A stretch of 64,000 nucleotides of DNA from Agelas oroides (Eukaryota > Porifera > Demospongiae > Agelasida > Agelasidae), in the NCBI GenBank assembly GCA_949130485.1, contig OX422186.1, positions 6,887,292-6,951,291 on the forward strand. The letters are read 5' to 3'. The position numbers were made by a program, and so were the translations under genes. A model generated the notes under the pieces. That model saw only the letters and a list, made by a program, of their open reading frames with translations. It was not told the DNA's origin and did no database searches. Positions 54,668 to 64,000 of the stretch are shown here, piece after piece. Numbering within the stretch: the stretch's first letter is position 1; the number at the start of each line of letters is the position of its first letter.

Positions 54668-57465
54668 ATGGCAAGATTGGGAGTTCAGCGTCAGTTGCTC
54701 AAGAGGCTGCAAAGAGTTATGAAGGAATGGCCCACGGATCCTTCTAGGAAGGGAAGAGACCTCGGCGAGTTTCTCAAGGAAAGCTATGTGCAGCGATTTA
54801 AGGAAGAGTGCGTTTCAAATGTGAGACCTCTGTACTCGTTCCCTGACTAGACATACTCGAATGGGGCTTGGGAACGAAACTCAGCTGAGTGGGTGGGGCT
54901 TGGGATGAGGCTATTATGCTCAAAAATTTAACGTTTATGCTATGCTAGAATGCTTCAAACTATGTCTGATTATGCTCTTGGTGTGTCCCTATTATGCTCA
55001 TGCAGCAAGTTAATCAATTAATAGAATGTGGTTAAAACTGCACCCCCAAGATGCTCACACCAACAAAATTAGCGCTGCTGCTCCATCCTTTAGAGTGTAG
55101 TGCGACTTAGCTGGTTTATCATGATCTTTATCAAAGCAAGCTTCACCAAAAGGAGGAGTCAGACATGAAACATCCCCTTATGAGTAGAAAGGCATACCTC
55201 TAACAGCTTTATACCCGTGCACGCAGCCAGAAGGACCTAGTGCGCCCAATGTTGCCTTCTGCTTATTCCTGATTATGCTCGCTCCACAGAGCTACGGAAA
55301 CTATGCCCGCATATTAGCCGCATCTCTAGTACTAATGATCCAGATTTGTAATAAGCGATCTTAAACAATCCTTCCAACCCTATTCTACCATAGCACCTAC
55401 CTATAGACAATGTATTCTACTACCTTGTGTGATACATCTCTAATCATCATGAGGCCTTGCAAAGTAGATTTATTGTTTCACATCAGCACCCGCTTCATTA
55501 GAGACCTGCCACCTCAGCTGTCGTTATTGCTGTCCAAACCATGACACACCCACTTTTAATGGCTGTAGCACCATAGATTTGCTGAGCAGTGGTGGTTCCA
55601 GACCCAGGCAAGCCCGGGTAAAATTCTGGTCAATTGTGGTTATTGCTTACAGAAACTCGGCTGTGACATAGCGGCTCAGCTGCGCGTGTCACCTGCCCGG
55701 GTAACCTGGCAGCTCTGAAACCGCCAATGTTGCTGAGTGTGTATAGTGTTTGCTGGTAACAAGTAACAAAATTTAATAATGACTGTTTGTCCACACACAA
55801 ACTGAGTAAGTGGCTGATGCCAAACAATAAATCTACTTTGCCTGGCCTAAGCACAAGCCTGTGTTAGTTTATCATGTACTGCTAGGCCATTCTCTGGCAA
55901 AAGTTTAACATACTCCACATCTAGCCTTGTTCCCAGGCCCTGCCCACCTTTTAGGGGAGGAGAACCTAGGAATGGGGCTACTCCACATTGTCCACAAAAG
56001 CATGCTAACACTGCTACATTTCAAACTTTTCTGTAGCCATCAAAGGCACTGGACTCAGTTGAATGTCTGGAGAAGCTGAGTTCCAACCATTACCGTAAGC
56101 TGTACCCCAGGGAGAAGGAATACTCATGCACTGGAGAGGTGGTTGCAAAGAACCCATGGGTTCTTTCTAATGGTACGTAACCCTGACATCTGCTCTCTAC
56201 CGGATATCCTAGTTTAGCAGGCTACTCGAGTTGGGAGCACTTGTTCATATTTGCTAGTTTAGCAGGCTACTCGAGTTGGGAGTGTTTTAATAGGAAGCTA
56301 CTCGAGTTGGGAGCACTTGCTCATATCTGCTAGTTTAGCAGGCTACTCGAGTTGGGAGCACTTGTTCATATTTGCTAGTTTAGCAGGCTACTTGAGTTGG
56401 GAGCACTTGGTCATACCTAGTTTTAATAGGAAGCTACTTGAGTTGGGAGCACTTGCTCATATTTGGCTAGTTTAGCAGGCTACTAGAGTTGGGAGCACTT
56501 GCTCATATTTGGCTAGTTTAGCAGGCTACTCGAGTTGGGAGCACTTGTTCATATCTGCTAGTTTAGCAGGCTACTCGAGTTGGGAGCACTTGCTCATATC
56601 TGCTAGTTTTAATAGGAAGCTACTCGAGTTGGGAGCACTTGTTCATATCTGCTAGTTTAGCAGGCTACTCGAGTTGGGAGCACTTGCTCATATCTGCTAG
56701 TTTTAATAGGAAGCTACTCGAGTTGGGAGCACTTGCTCATATCTGCTAGTTTTAATAGGAAGCTACTCGAGTTGGGAGCACTTGTTCATATCTGCTAGTT
56801 TTAATAGGAAGCTACTCGAGTTGGGAGCACTTGTTCATATCTGCTAGTTTTAATAGGAAGCTACTCGAGTTGGGAGCACTTGCTCATATTTGAAATCAGT
56901 TGGGCTCCAATGTGCTGGTAATTGCGTTATGCACCAATAAAAGTTTAACAGTATGTTCACGGTGTTTGTTGCACCATTCGTGAACAATAATTATGAGCTT
57001 AGTGTTCTTATTATTATTATGTGACATGCACACCATTCTGTGAAGTGATCTTAGTTTTTCTCTCACAGCATGCAATAGTCACGTTCTTGATGTTTGCAAT
57101 GTTCCCGATGTGAAAAGGTGTCCCTAACTCGAACTTGTTTGTACACACTGATAGGTTTTTTGTGCATGCTATACTTTGACCCAGGCAATGCAGGCATACA
57201 CTCCAGCATTGGTAGGCTGCATTAATTATTAACAGTGGAGAAAGATCTGGTAAACTTAATTGTTGCGTGTAGTTTTAGATGTACACTATGGAATGGCATA
57301 ATATATTCCTTTTGTGATAAAAAATCGCTGACCCTATATATATTTTTAATTGAGTGTCATAAAGAAACAAGATCTTTCTCCTTTTTGTCACTTACAGAGA
57401 ACTTGAGTGCAATGGAGAAAAGATCCAAGTCTCTCTGGGCCAGACTGACTAGCTGGAAGAGATAG
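54668..57465 (+). CDS. UQCC2: UQCC2, mitochondrial complex III assembly factor 2
   Basis: Exons 54668-54820, 56037-56172 and 57398-57465, joined at AAT|GTGAGA...TAG|CCA and AATG|GTACGT...CAG|AG, encode 118 residues. UQCC2 acts with UQCC1 in the mitochondrial matrix to stabilise newly made cytochrome b during complex III assembly. The conserved N-terminal block is EWPTDPSRKGRDLGEFL; the second exon carries LEKLSSNHYRKLYPREKEYS, matching the family's LxxLxSNxYxxKYPR motif. Length is close to the human protein (126). Intron 2 holds a 0.7-kb minisatellite. The 3' end converges on the prolyl oligopeptidase gene. Confidence 0.88.
54841..56036. other. UQCC2 intron 1
   Basis: No second gene seen. 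A weak inverted-repeat element lies at about 55589-55732 (AGTGGTGGTTCCAGA / TCTGAAACCGCCAATG) and a family C foldback at about 55922-55980. Confidence 0.4.
56196..56892. repeat. 45-48-bp minisatellite in UQCC2 intron 2
   Basis: About 15 units built on CTACTCGAGTTGGGAGCACT TGCTCATA. Two linker types alternate: TAGTTTAGCAGG and TAGTTTTAATAGGAAG. The second type becomes more homogeneous toward the right. Confidence 0.95.
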
Positions 57466-57534
57466 CTCCCTCAGACCTACACCAGCCAGCTCTCATACAT
57501 ACATACACAATTGTACTGGTTTTGTGATCATGAT

Positions 57535-57660
57535 CATTCCTGGGCTCTCTCCACTAAGGCAGGGAGAACATGGGAACGAGGCTATGATCATGATGCTACA
57601 TAACCTCGTTCCCAGGCTCTCTCCACCAAGGCAGGGAGAACCTAGGAACGAGGCTATGAT
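57535..57660. repeat. two adjacent family C foldbacks
   Basis: Tandem hairpins (CCCAGGCTCTCTCCACCAAG...CTAGGAACGAGGC) just after the UQCC2 stop codon, so probably in its 3' UTR or flank. Confidence 0.75.
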
Positions 57661-58141
57661 CATGCAGCATTACCTTAAAATGGATCACTGAAGACTTAAA
57701 GCTTGCGGTAGCACATGTGAAAAAGGAACCTCAGTCACATTTTCATTTGTACGTGTATTTTGTTATTTTATTAACATAGCCGCATGCTTGTAATCTAGCC
57801 TTTGCCACCTCCAGTATTTGACCACTTCCAGTTAGAGGCCAGGGGGAAGGCCTGAGTCACCCTTGTCACATGCACAGGAGGTGATACTCTTTCAGTACAC
57901 TTCCAGTATGCTGGGTACTGGAAGTGGCCAAGGTCTGCATTATGGGAACTGTTTGTGTAGTTGATGTCCTCAGCATAAACAAAGCAATTCCATAAATTAT
58001 CACCTGCTGATTTCTAACTGAATTGAGTGTTTAATTCTGCATAGTATAATCATATATAATATTATAAACCTAGGCCTGCCTTTCAAATATACAAGGATGT
58101 GGTCTATTGACTGTCTGTGCCCTAATTATAAAATAAAATAC

Positions 58142-59989
58142 TCAATGCCACGTAGCTCCAAGGCTCTCAGCAATGAATCCATACACATCAGCCGATTCAT
58201 CAATCTGCAGTGGAAGGGCAGAGTCAATGCATTGCACAAAAAATATAACCAATCTGTATTTCCCTTGAAACGTGAGTGTAAAGCAGTTCGTGAGCAATTT
58301 TGTAATGTCAACTAGCTAGAACTGAACTCTCACGTCACGGAGCATTGCTTGGGGTGTGAATCCAAGAGCTATATAGTTGCAATCCTAGGTGCAACAAAGA
58401 GTTCTCAAAATGATACAGCCCGGAGGAAGTGCATATCCAATAATATTCATTTGAAGTGCTGTATTACATGCAATTTAACTTTTATCACAAATTTTACTAC
58501 AGTGTACTGTTAAGTTAGCCTTGTTCCCAGGCCCAGCCCAGCTTTCCATTGCTTTCAGTATGGAAAAGAGGGAGAGGGCCTGGTATCTTTTCTCACATGA
58601 GTGACGTCAGGATAGAAAGGATGGTAGAAAGGGTTTAATTGTGAGGGCGATTTGTCATATACATCGAGTGTTGAGCATGTAGTCGGTTGAACAATACGTG
58701 AAACGCAGCCAGTAAAATTTTCCGATTATGTCATGCTCACGTGAGAAAAGAAAAGATACCAGGCTCTCCCCACTTTTCCGTACTGCAAGCGACGGAAAGC
58801 TGGGCAGGGCCTGGGAACGAGGCTACTGTTAAGAACCCTTTACCCTATAATGCACTTTTGATTACATCATACTGTGCACTGCGCAGAAAAGATAGTCTCT
58901 GCGCACTTGCGCACAGGTGCTGCATCAGCAGAAAGGGTGGGACAGGGGGAGGTGGGTGGGGTCACCCGCAGGGTGCTGTGCACATGGCAGATGATAGGCT
59001 TGGCTTAAAAAAGCCATGGTTGGTACCGAGTGAGCCAATTCTCGACCTAGCCGCATAAACAGGCTTAGAAAGCACTATTCTCACCTTGTAGGGGGTTCAT
59101 TTCTGGCAGGGAAGGCAGCTGGGGCTCTGAGCGGGTGTATGACAACTGAGAGTGCTGACTATTGCATGCTCGTTAGTGAATGAGAATGGTTAAGATCACA
59201 AGTCCGCTTATTTTCCCTGAAAGTGCACTTGGGTTCTGAATCAGTTTTGGAGTTAGAGCTCAGACAGAACGAAGATATGGTGCGCTACAGGCAGGCATGT
59301 ATATGCTAAAAGTAGTCTCAAGTGAAAAAAAAGTGAGGTGTGAAATACAAATGCAATAGATGCATCGACCTAACACATCAAGTTGTAATGTCCTACATAC
59401 ACGTTTTGTGGTTGGTTTTCCAGCGCCATGACCTGCCTTCGTCTCAATACGAATCATCAAAGGATTAGTCTGTGTGCGTGTGTGTGTGTGTGTGTGGGGG
59501 GGGGGGGACCAAGTGGCAATCATTAACTTCATAATGCACATATACACACACACCAGATCCACAGCCATAGTTATACAACACACACATGCACACATACATG
59601 CACATATGCAAGTACACACACGCCCACACACACCTGATTTGGCCTTCCTCCCAGCTGGTGTTGTAACTGTGAGATGAATTTGAAGGAATGCAGGGGGACA
59701 ACTCTGTCGTCATGGTCACCGGTAAGGAGGAGGGTGGCAGGATACTGGGTGTCGCCGGGAGGAGCTATGATGGTATGGAGGGGGGAGTACCTGGTGTGTG
59801 TGTGTGTGTGTGTTTGGGGAAAATGGGCCACCCCTGCTTGTTGGGAGGTTACCGTCTCATTCCCAGGCTCCTCCCCTTATGTGCCCAAAAAGGGGGAGGA
59901 GCTTGGGAATGAGGCTAGGGAGGTCATCCATCAGAGAACATTAAAGAATGCGCATAGTTCAAAATACACACAGGTACATTATGCACACA

Positions 59990-60028
<39 letters not shown>

Positions 60029-63000
60029 TGCATGCTCACTCTCATATGCACACACATGCACAGTCTCACATGACGCACACACACAGTCACGCACACACTC
60101 ACATGCACACATACACACATACTTGTGTATCCACTGAAAGTCAGGTTCTTCGTCTGGATTCCCAAAGTCAGTTACCCTACACAAAGTAGAGGGAGGGAGG
60201 GAGGGAGGGAGGGAGGGAGGGAGGGAGGGAGGGAGGGAGGGAGGGAGGGAGGGAGGGAGGGAGGGGGGGAGGGAGGGAGGGAGGGAGGGAGGGGGGGAGG
60301 GAGGGAGGGAGGGAGGGAGGGGGGGAGGGAGGGAGGGAGGGAGGGAGGGGGGGAGGGAGGGAGGGAGGGAGGGAGGGGGGAGGGAGGGAGGGAGGGAGGG
60401 AGGGAGGGAGGGAGGGAGGAAGGAAGGGAGGGAGGGAGGGAGGGAGGGAGGGAGGGAGGGAGGGAGGGAGGGAGGAACAAATACATTGTGTATTGTCTGG
60501 TTAGCAATCACATGATTCAGTTGGTAAGCAACTACACTGTGACAGTAGATGAGATGTCCATAGAATTTGACAATAGCAACAGCAGTGATGCAAGCATATT
60601 AATGTTCCAGTACCTGTAACAGCTGCTCTGGCAGTAAGTCACAATGTAGTTGCAGCTGTGTACCCTATGTGACCGCTGACCAGGTGATTAGCTAACTGCA
60701 CGGTTTTGATTGATTGTCTTGTGTACTCTTGGTTTGTATGGGATGCATGTGCACACGTTAGTCTCATTCAGTTTTGCCAACAAATGAGAGGGAGGGGCTG
60801 GTAGATTTATCTTGAGTGATGTTCAAGTGTTCATGTAGCCTGATATGTCAGTGTCTATGTAGTGGACAGAGGGGGGAGGGTACAAAAATGATTTTAAGGC
60901 CTTGAGGGGTGTCCGTTAAGTGGGGTTCCACTGTAGTTAGCAGCGTAACAGAAACATGGAGTACTTCCAGAGACAAAGAGCTGCATGGTATATACTGCTA
61001 TACTCACCATGCATGGGTACACTGCTATACTCACATACATGCATGCGTACACTGCTATACTCACCATGCATGCGTACACTGCTATACTCACCATGCATGC
61101 GTACACTGCTACACTCACCATGCATGGGTACACTGCTACACTCACCATGCATGGGTACACTGCTACACTCACCATGCATGCGTACACTGCTACACTCACC
61201 ATGCATGGGTACACTGCTACACTCACCATGCATGGGTACACTGCTACACTCACCATGCATGGGTACACTGCTACACTCACCATGCATGCGTACACTGCTA
61301 CACTCACCATGCATGGGTACACTGCTACACTCACCATGCATGGGTACACTGCTATACTCACCATGCATGCGTACACTGCTATACTCACCATGCATGCGTA
61401 CACTGCTATACTCACCATGCATGCGTACACTGCTATACTCACCATGCATGGGTACACTGCTATACTCACCATGCATGCGTACACTGCTATACTCACCATG
61501 CATGCGTACACTGCTATACTCACCATGCATGGGTACACTGCTACACTCACCATGCATGGGTACACTGCTACACTCACCATGCATGCGTACACTGCTACAC
61601 TCACCATGCATGCGTACACTGCTATACTCACCATGCATGCGTACACTGCTATACTCACCATGCATGGGTACACTGCTATACTCACCATGCATGCGTACAC
61701 TGCTATACTCACCATGCATGCGTACACTGCTATACTCACCATGCATGGTACACTGCTATACTCACCATGCATGGGTACACTGCTATACTCACCATGCATG
61801 GGTACACTGCTATACTCACCATGCATGCGTACACTGCTATACTCACCATGCATGCGTACACTGCTATACTCACCATGCATGCGTACACTGCTATACTCAC
61901 CATGCATGCGTACACTGCTATACTCACCATGCATGCGTACACTGCTATACTCACCATGCATGCGTACACTGCTATACTCACCATGCATGCGTACACTGCT
62001 ATACTCACCATGCATGCGTACACTGCTATACTCACCATGCATGGGTACACTGCTATACTCACCATGCATGCATACACTGCTATACTCACCATGCATGGCC
62101 GATAGTGAACTTGTGAAAACGCAACATGTCTAGTACTCTACAGGGAGAAGAAGAGGACGACAGTAAGTAATGCAATTGGTTCAGCAGGAAAGTCACACAT
62201 TGAAATTATCCAAAGACATGTTTGCAGTGAAGGAGAGAAAACCTGTAGCCACTGGGAATCGAACCCAGGATACCTGGCTTGAGCTACCAGTGCTCTGACT
62301 GCCGAAGCTACGATCACTGGGCAGCCACCAGCCCTCACAATCCTCTATATACAGTACAAGATGTATTGAGTGGGTGCTGAAGCATTCAGTACCACCTGTG
62401 CAGTATATAGAGAGGATTGTGAGGACTGGCGGCTGCCCAATTGTTGTAGCTCAAGCCAAGAGGCATAGGTTCAATTCCCAGTGGCTTCTGACTTTCACTT
62501 TTGTATCCTTCACCTCATTACAGAAAATGTATCTTTATGTCCAGCTGAAGCAAGATGTTCTAATTATTCACTATCTTCCACGGTGATATTTCTTGGACAG
62601 GTGTGTGGCTAGCCTTGGCCCTGATCTTCAGTTATACCTCACCCCACTTGTGATATGATACACTGGAAGAGGTCTGGTCTCTGGTTGGCACACGCACACA
62701 CCAGCAGGCCCCCATTGGACCCACCCTGGATTGCCAGCCTGGGACAACAAAAATAACAAGAAGAAGAAGTTTGAGTAATGCAGGAAAGGCATAATATCCA
62801 TGACAAGACTAAATAATTCATTATGGGGGGAGGGGGAGGGGGGAGGGGGGAGGGGGAGGGGGGAGGGGGGAGGGGGAGGGGGGGGAGGGAGGGGGAGGGG
62901 GAGGGAAGGGAGGGGAGGGAGGGGAAATCCATCCAAGCAATAATGTATAAGTGTTGTTCTAGTCCTACAGGTAGTTGTGACAACTAAGTGGTACTTGTAT

Positions 63001-63402
63001 CTTTCTTCAGGACTATAAATTTTGGCTTCAGAATCAACCTCAGACAATTTTCTCTAACCTTCCATTTAATATGCAGAACACAATCGAAAACACGCGTGCA
63101 TTCAAGATTCATGCAGACTAGAACAGCCAATCAGGAGGGATGACTGGAGCGTCAGCTACTACTGTATGTGCCAGTAGGGCAAGAAGGCAACTCACCCAGG
63201 CTTGTCCCCACAATGCATTATGGAAAACACTAGCTATCCACAAGCTTCATTTTAGGAGGCCATCTGCTACACTGTAGCCACTCACTTCTGAGGGTTGGTG
63301 TACTTGTTTTGGATGAGGTACTCTGCAGCAGCAATAAAGTCGTCAAACACATTCTGCTTGTTATCAAACATTCCCGCCTTGTGCCAACTGTCACCATACT
63401 CA
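58142..63402 (-). CDS. PREP: prolyl oligopeptidase, 3' seven exons
   Basis: Exons on the minus strand: 63402-63286, 62738-62643, 62137-62090, 60176-60123, 59790-59634, 59469-59401 and 58204-58142. Phases agree throughout and give the last ~200 residues; the propeller and earlier exons lie beyond the right edge. PREP is a cytosolic serine peptidase that cuts short peptides after proline. The triad is visible: Ser in [20 protein letters not shown], Asp in [15 protein letters not shown], His in [13 protein letters not shown]. The 48-bp exon reads [15 protein letters not shown] plus a split Trp. The final exon reads [15 protein letters not shown] and ends at TGA. Introns contain the 27-bp satellite, a GGGA tract and a GGGGGA tract. 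Confidence 0.93.
58524..58826. mobile_element. family C long variant
   Basis: TAGCCTTGTTCCCAGGCCC at the left and GGGCCTGGGAACGAGGCTA at the right. The interior GAAGGGTTTAATTGTG and TAGTCGGTTGAACA match the 16.9-17.2 kb segment. It lies in the last PREP intron. Confidence 0.75.
58835..59210. mobile_element. element K, copy 2 (degenerate)
   Basis: Shares GAAAGGGTGGGACAGGGGGA and CCTTGTAGGGGGTTCATTTC blocks with 21784-22145. Boundaries are uncertain. Confidence 0.4.
60188..60475. repeat. (GGGA)n purine tract, about 290 bp
   Basis: An almost pure GGGA/GGGGA repeat 12 bp upstream (in the gene's sense) of the 60176 acceptor. Read on the PREP sense strand it is a (TCCC)n pyrimidine tract, so it may serve as the polypyrimidine tract. 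Long frames across it are artefacts. Confidence 0.95.
60986..62095. repeat. 27-bp satellite starting at a PREP splice donor, about 40 copies
   Basis: On the minus strand each unit is CATGCATG|GTGAGTATAG plus CAGTGTACG/C. The outermost unit is the real exon-intron junction (exon end 62090, donor 62089-62084 GTGAGT), and the rest of the array lies in the intron. Because 27 is divisible by 3, long open frames appear in several frames (up to 400 codons); they are not genes. Confidence 0.95.
62225..62500. mobile_element. inverted pair of tRNA-like SINE fragments
   Basis: On the minus strand, 62340-62225 contains GGGTTCGATTCCC, an excellent Pol III B box, and a tRNA-like arm. On the plus strand, 62400-62500 carries a related copy (GAGGATTGTGAGGACTGGCG ... 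AGGTTCAATTCCCAGTGGCT). Both are inside the PREP intron 62138-62642. Confidence 0.6.
62824..62929. repeat. (GGGGGA)n tract
   Basis: A G-rich purine tract in the PREP intron 62739-63285; a pyrimidine tract on the sense strand. It could form G-quadruplex or triplex structures on the plus strand. Confidence 0.9.
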
Positions 63403-63773
63403 CTAGTGGATACATATAAGAATATTTGTTATCAATGAGTTTTACAGAGATGTATTTCCACATGTAAACCATACTGTTGCAGCTACAAATGGAGTCTTGG
63501 GTGACATATTTCAAACTCCTTTTCTACCACAGAAACAGTATAAATGACTATGGGCAAGTTATCCCATACCACCTGCATGCCTCTAGTTAATATATCAAAC
63601 AACAAGGCTAAAATATCTTCAAGAATACGGATTGGGTTTTGATTGCATAGTAAAAAAAATTGCTTTTCTGGATTTTCAAATTGTGAATCTAATAACTGCA
63701 ATGTGCACTGGATTCTGTTTTTGTTGACACTCACACAATAGCCGAAGCACATGGGTGAGCCAGGGCGCTGTAT

Positions 63774-64000
63774 AGCCTTGTTCCCAGGCTCTTGTGTGGG
63801 GAAGGAGGAAAGAGAGCCTGGTACACACTGTTCGCGCATGCGCCAAGTTCCCTTGGTAACCTGCATACTACTCCGCTACACTAAAATTACGGTCAATTTC
63901 TGCTTACCTGCTGAAGGCCGCACTGCATAGTTATACTCCCTGTGGGACACATACGAGCGATTTTGGAGTCAAAACCAATATCGCTTTGACGGTAACAGTC
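63774..64000. mobile_element. family C large element, cut by the window edge
   Basis: TAGCCTTGTTCCCAGGCTCT, then GGTACACACTGTTCGCGCAT, near-identical for about 200 bp to 20567-20790. The right end lies outside the window. Confidence 0.8.

Noticed and set aside
60125..60619. Gly/Arg/Glu- and Pro/Ser/Leu-rich frames
   Set aside because: Translation of the (GGGA)n tract on either strand.
60894..62133. Long open frames of 270-400 codons (repeating MHGEYSSVR or HCYTHHACV)
   Set aside because: They are produced by a 27-bp satellite whose length is divisible by 3, which opens frames on both strands; the array is intronic in PREP.

Overview
The window is animal nuclear DNA, most likely from a sponge (Demospongiae). 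Genes are split by GT-AG introns. Introns and gaps are packed with microsatellites, minisatellites and short inverted-repeat transposons. The minus-strand multi-membrane family at 25.6-47.3 kb resembles uncharacterised families I associate with sponge genomes. The lineage call is inference; the gene models come from reading exons directly.

Region 1 (1-22.7 kb): two minisatellites, then a long plus-strand gene for a Vac8-like armadillo-repeat protein. It has 12 visible exons (2417-22662), many matching one ARM repeat each, and its 5' end lies outside the window. A complete cyclin B gene sits antisense inside one intron (7862-9245). The other introns hold several families of non-autonomous elements, some with clear target-site duplications.

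Region 2 (22.7-47.4 kb): minus-strand paralogues of a family with a short Cys-rich ectodomain, about nine membrane spans and a conserved tyrosine-containing tail. Two copies are intact (25634-27523 and 45423-47315). One has a frameshift and a transposon in its leader (31110-32991), and there are at least two decayed fragments (41.0-42.4 kb). The first two copies are a tandem segmental duplication of about 4 kb. Between them lie a 5'-truncated LINE, a ZAD-like zinc-finger relic, tRNA-like SINEs and a large satellite whose unit is close to ATGAGACACC.

Region 3 (48.7-64 kb): a complete six-exon cathepsin B gene (minus, 48718-54561); a divergent three-exon UQCC2 gene (plus, 54668-57465) whose ATG lies only 106 bp away across a shared promoter with E-box/CLEAR-like sites; and the last seven exons of prolyl oligopeptidase (minus, 58142-63402). 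All three catalytic residues of the oligopeptidase are present. One of its introns starts with about 40 copies of a 27-bp satellite, and nearly every unit repeats the 5' splice site itself.

The recognised genes are ordinary cellular genes (vacuole/lysosome tethering, mitosis, lysosomal proteolysis, complex III assembly, peptide hydrolysis) and form no operon-like pathway. The noteworthy biology lies in the lineage-restricted membrane family, the nested gene, the splice-site satellite and the dense nested transposons.
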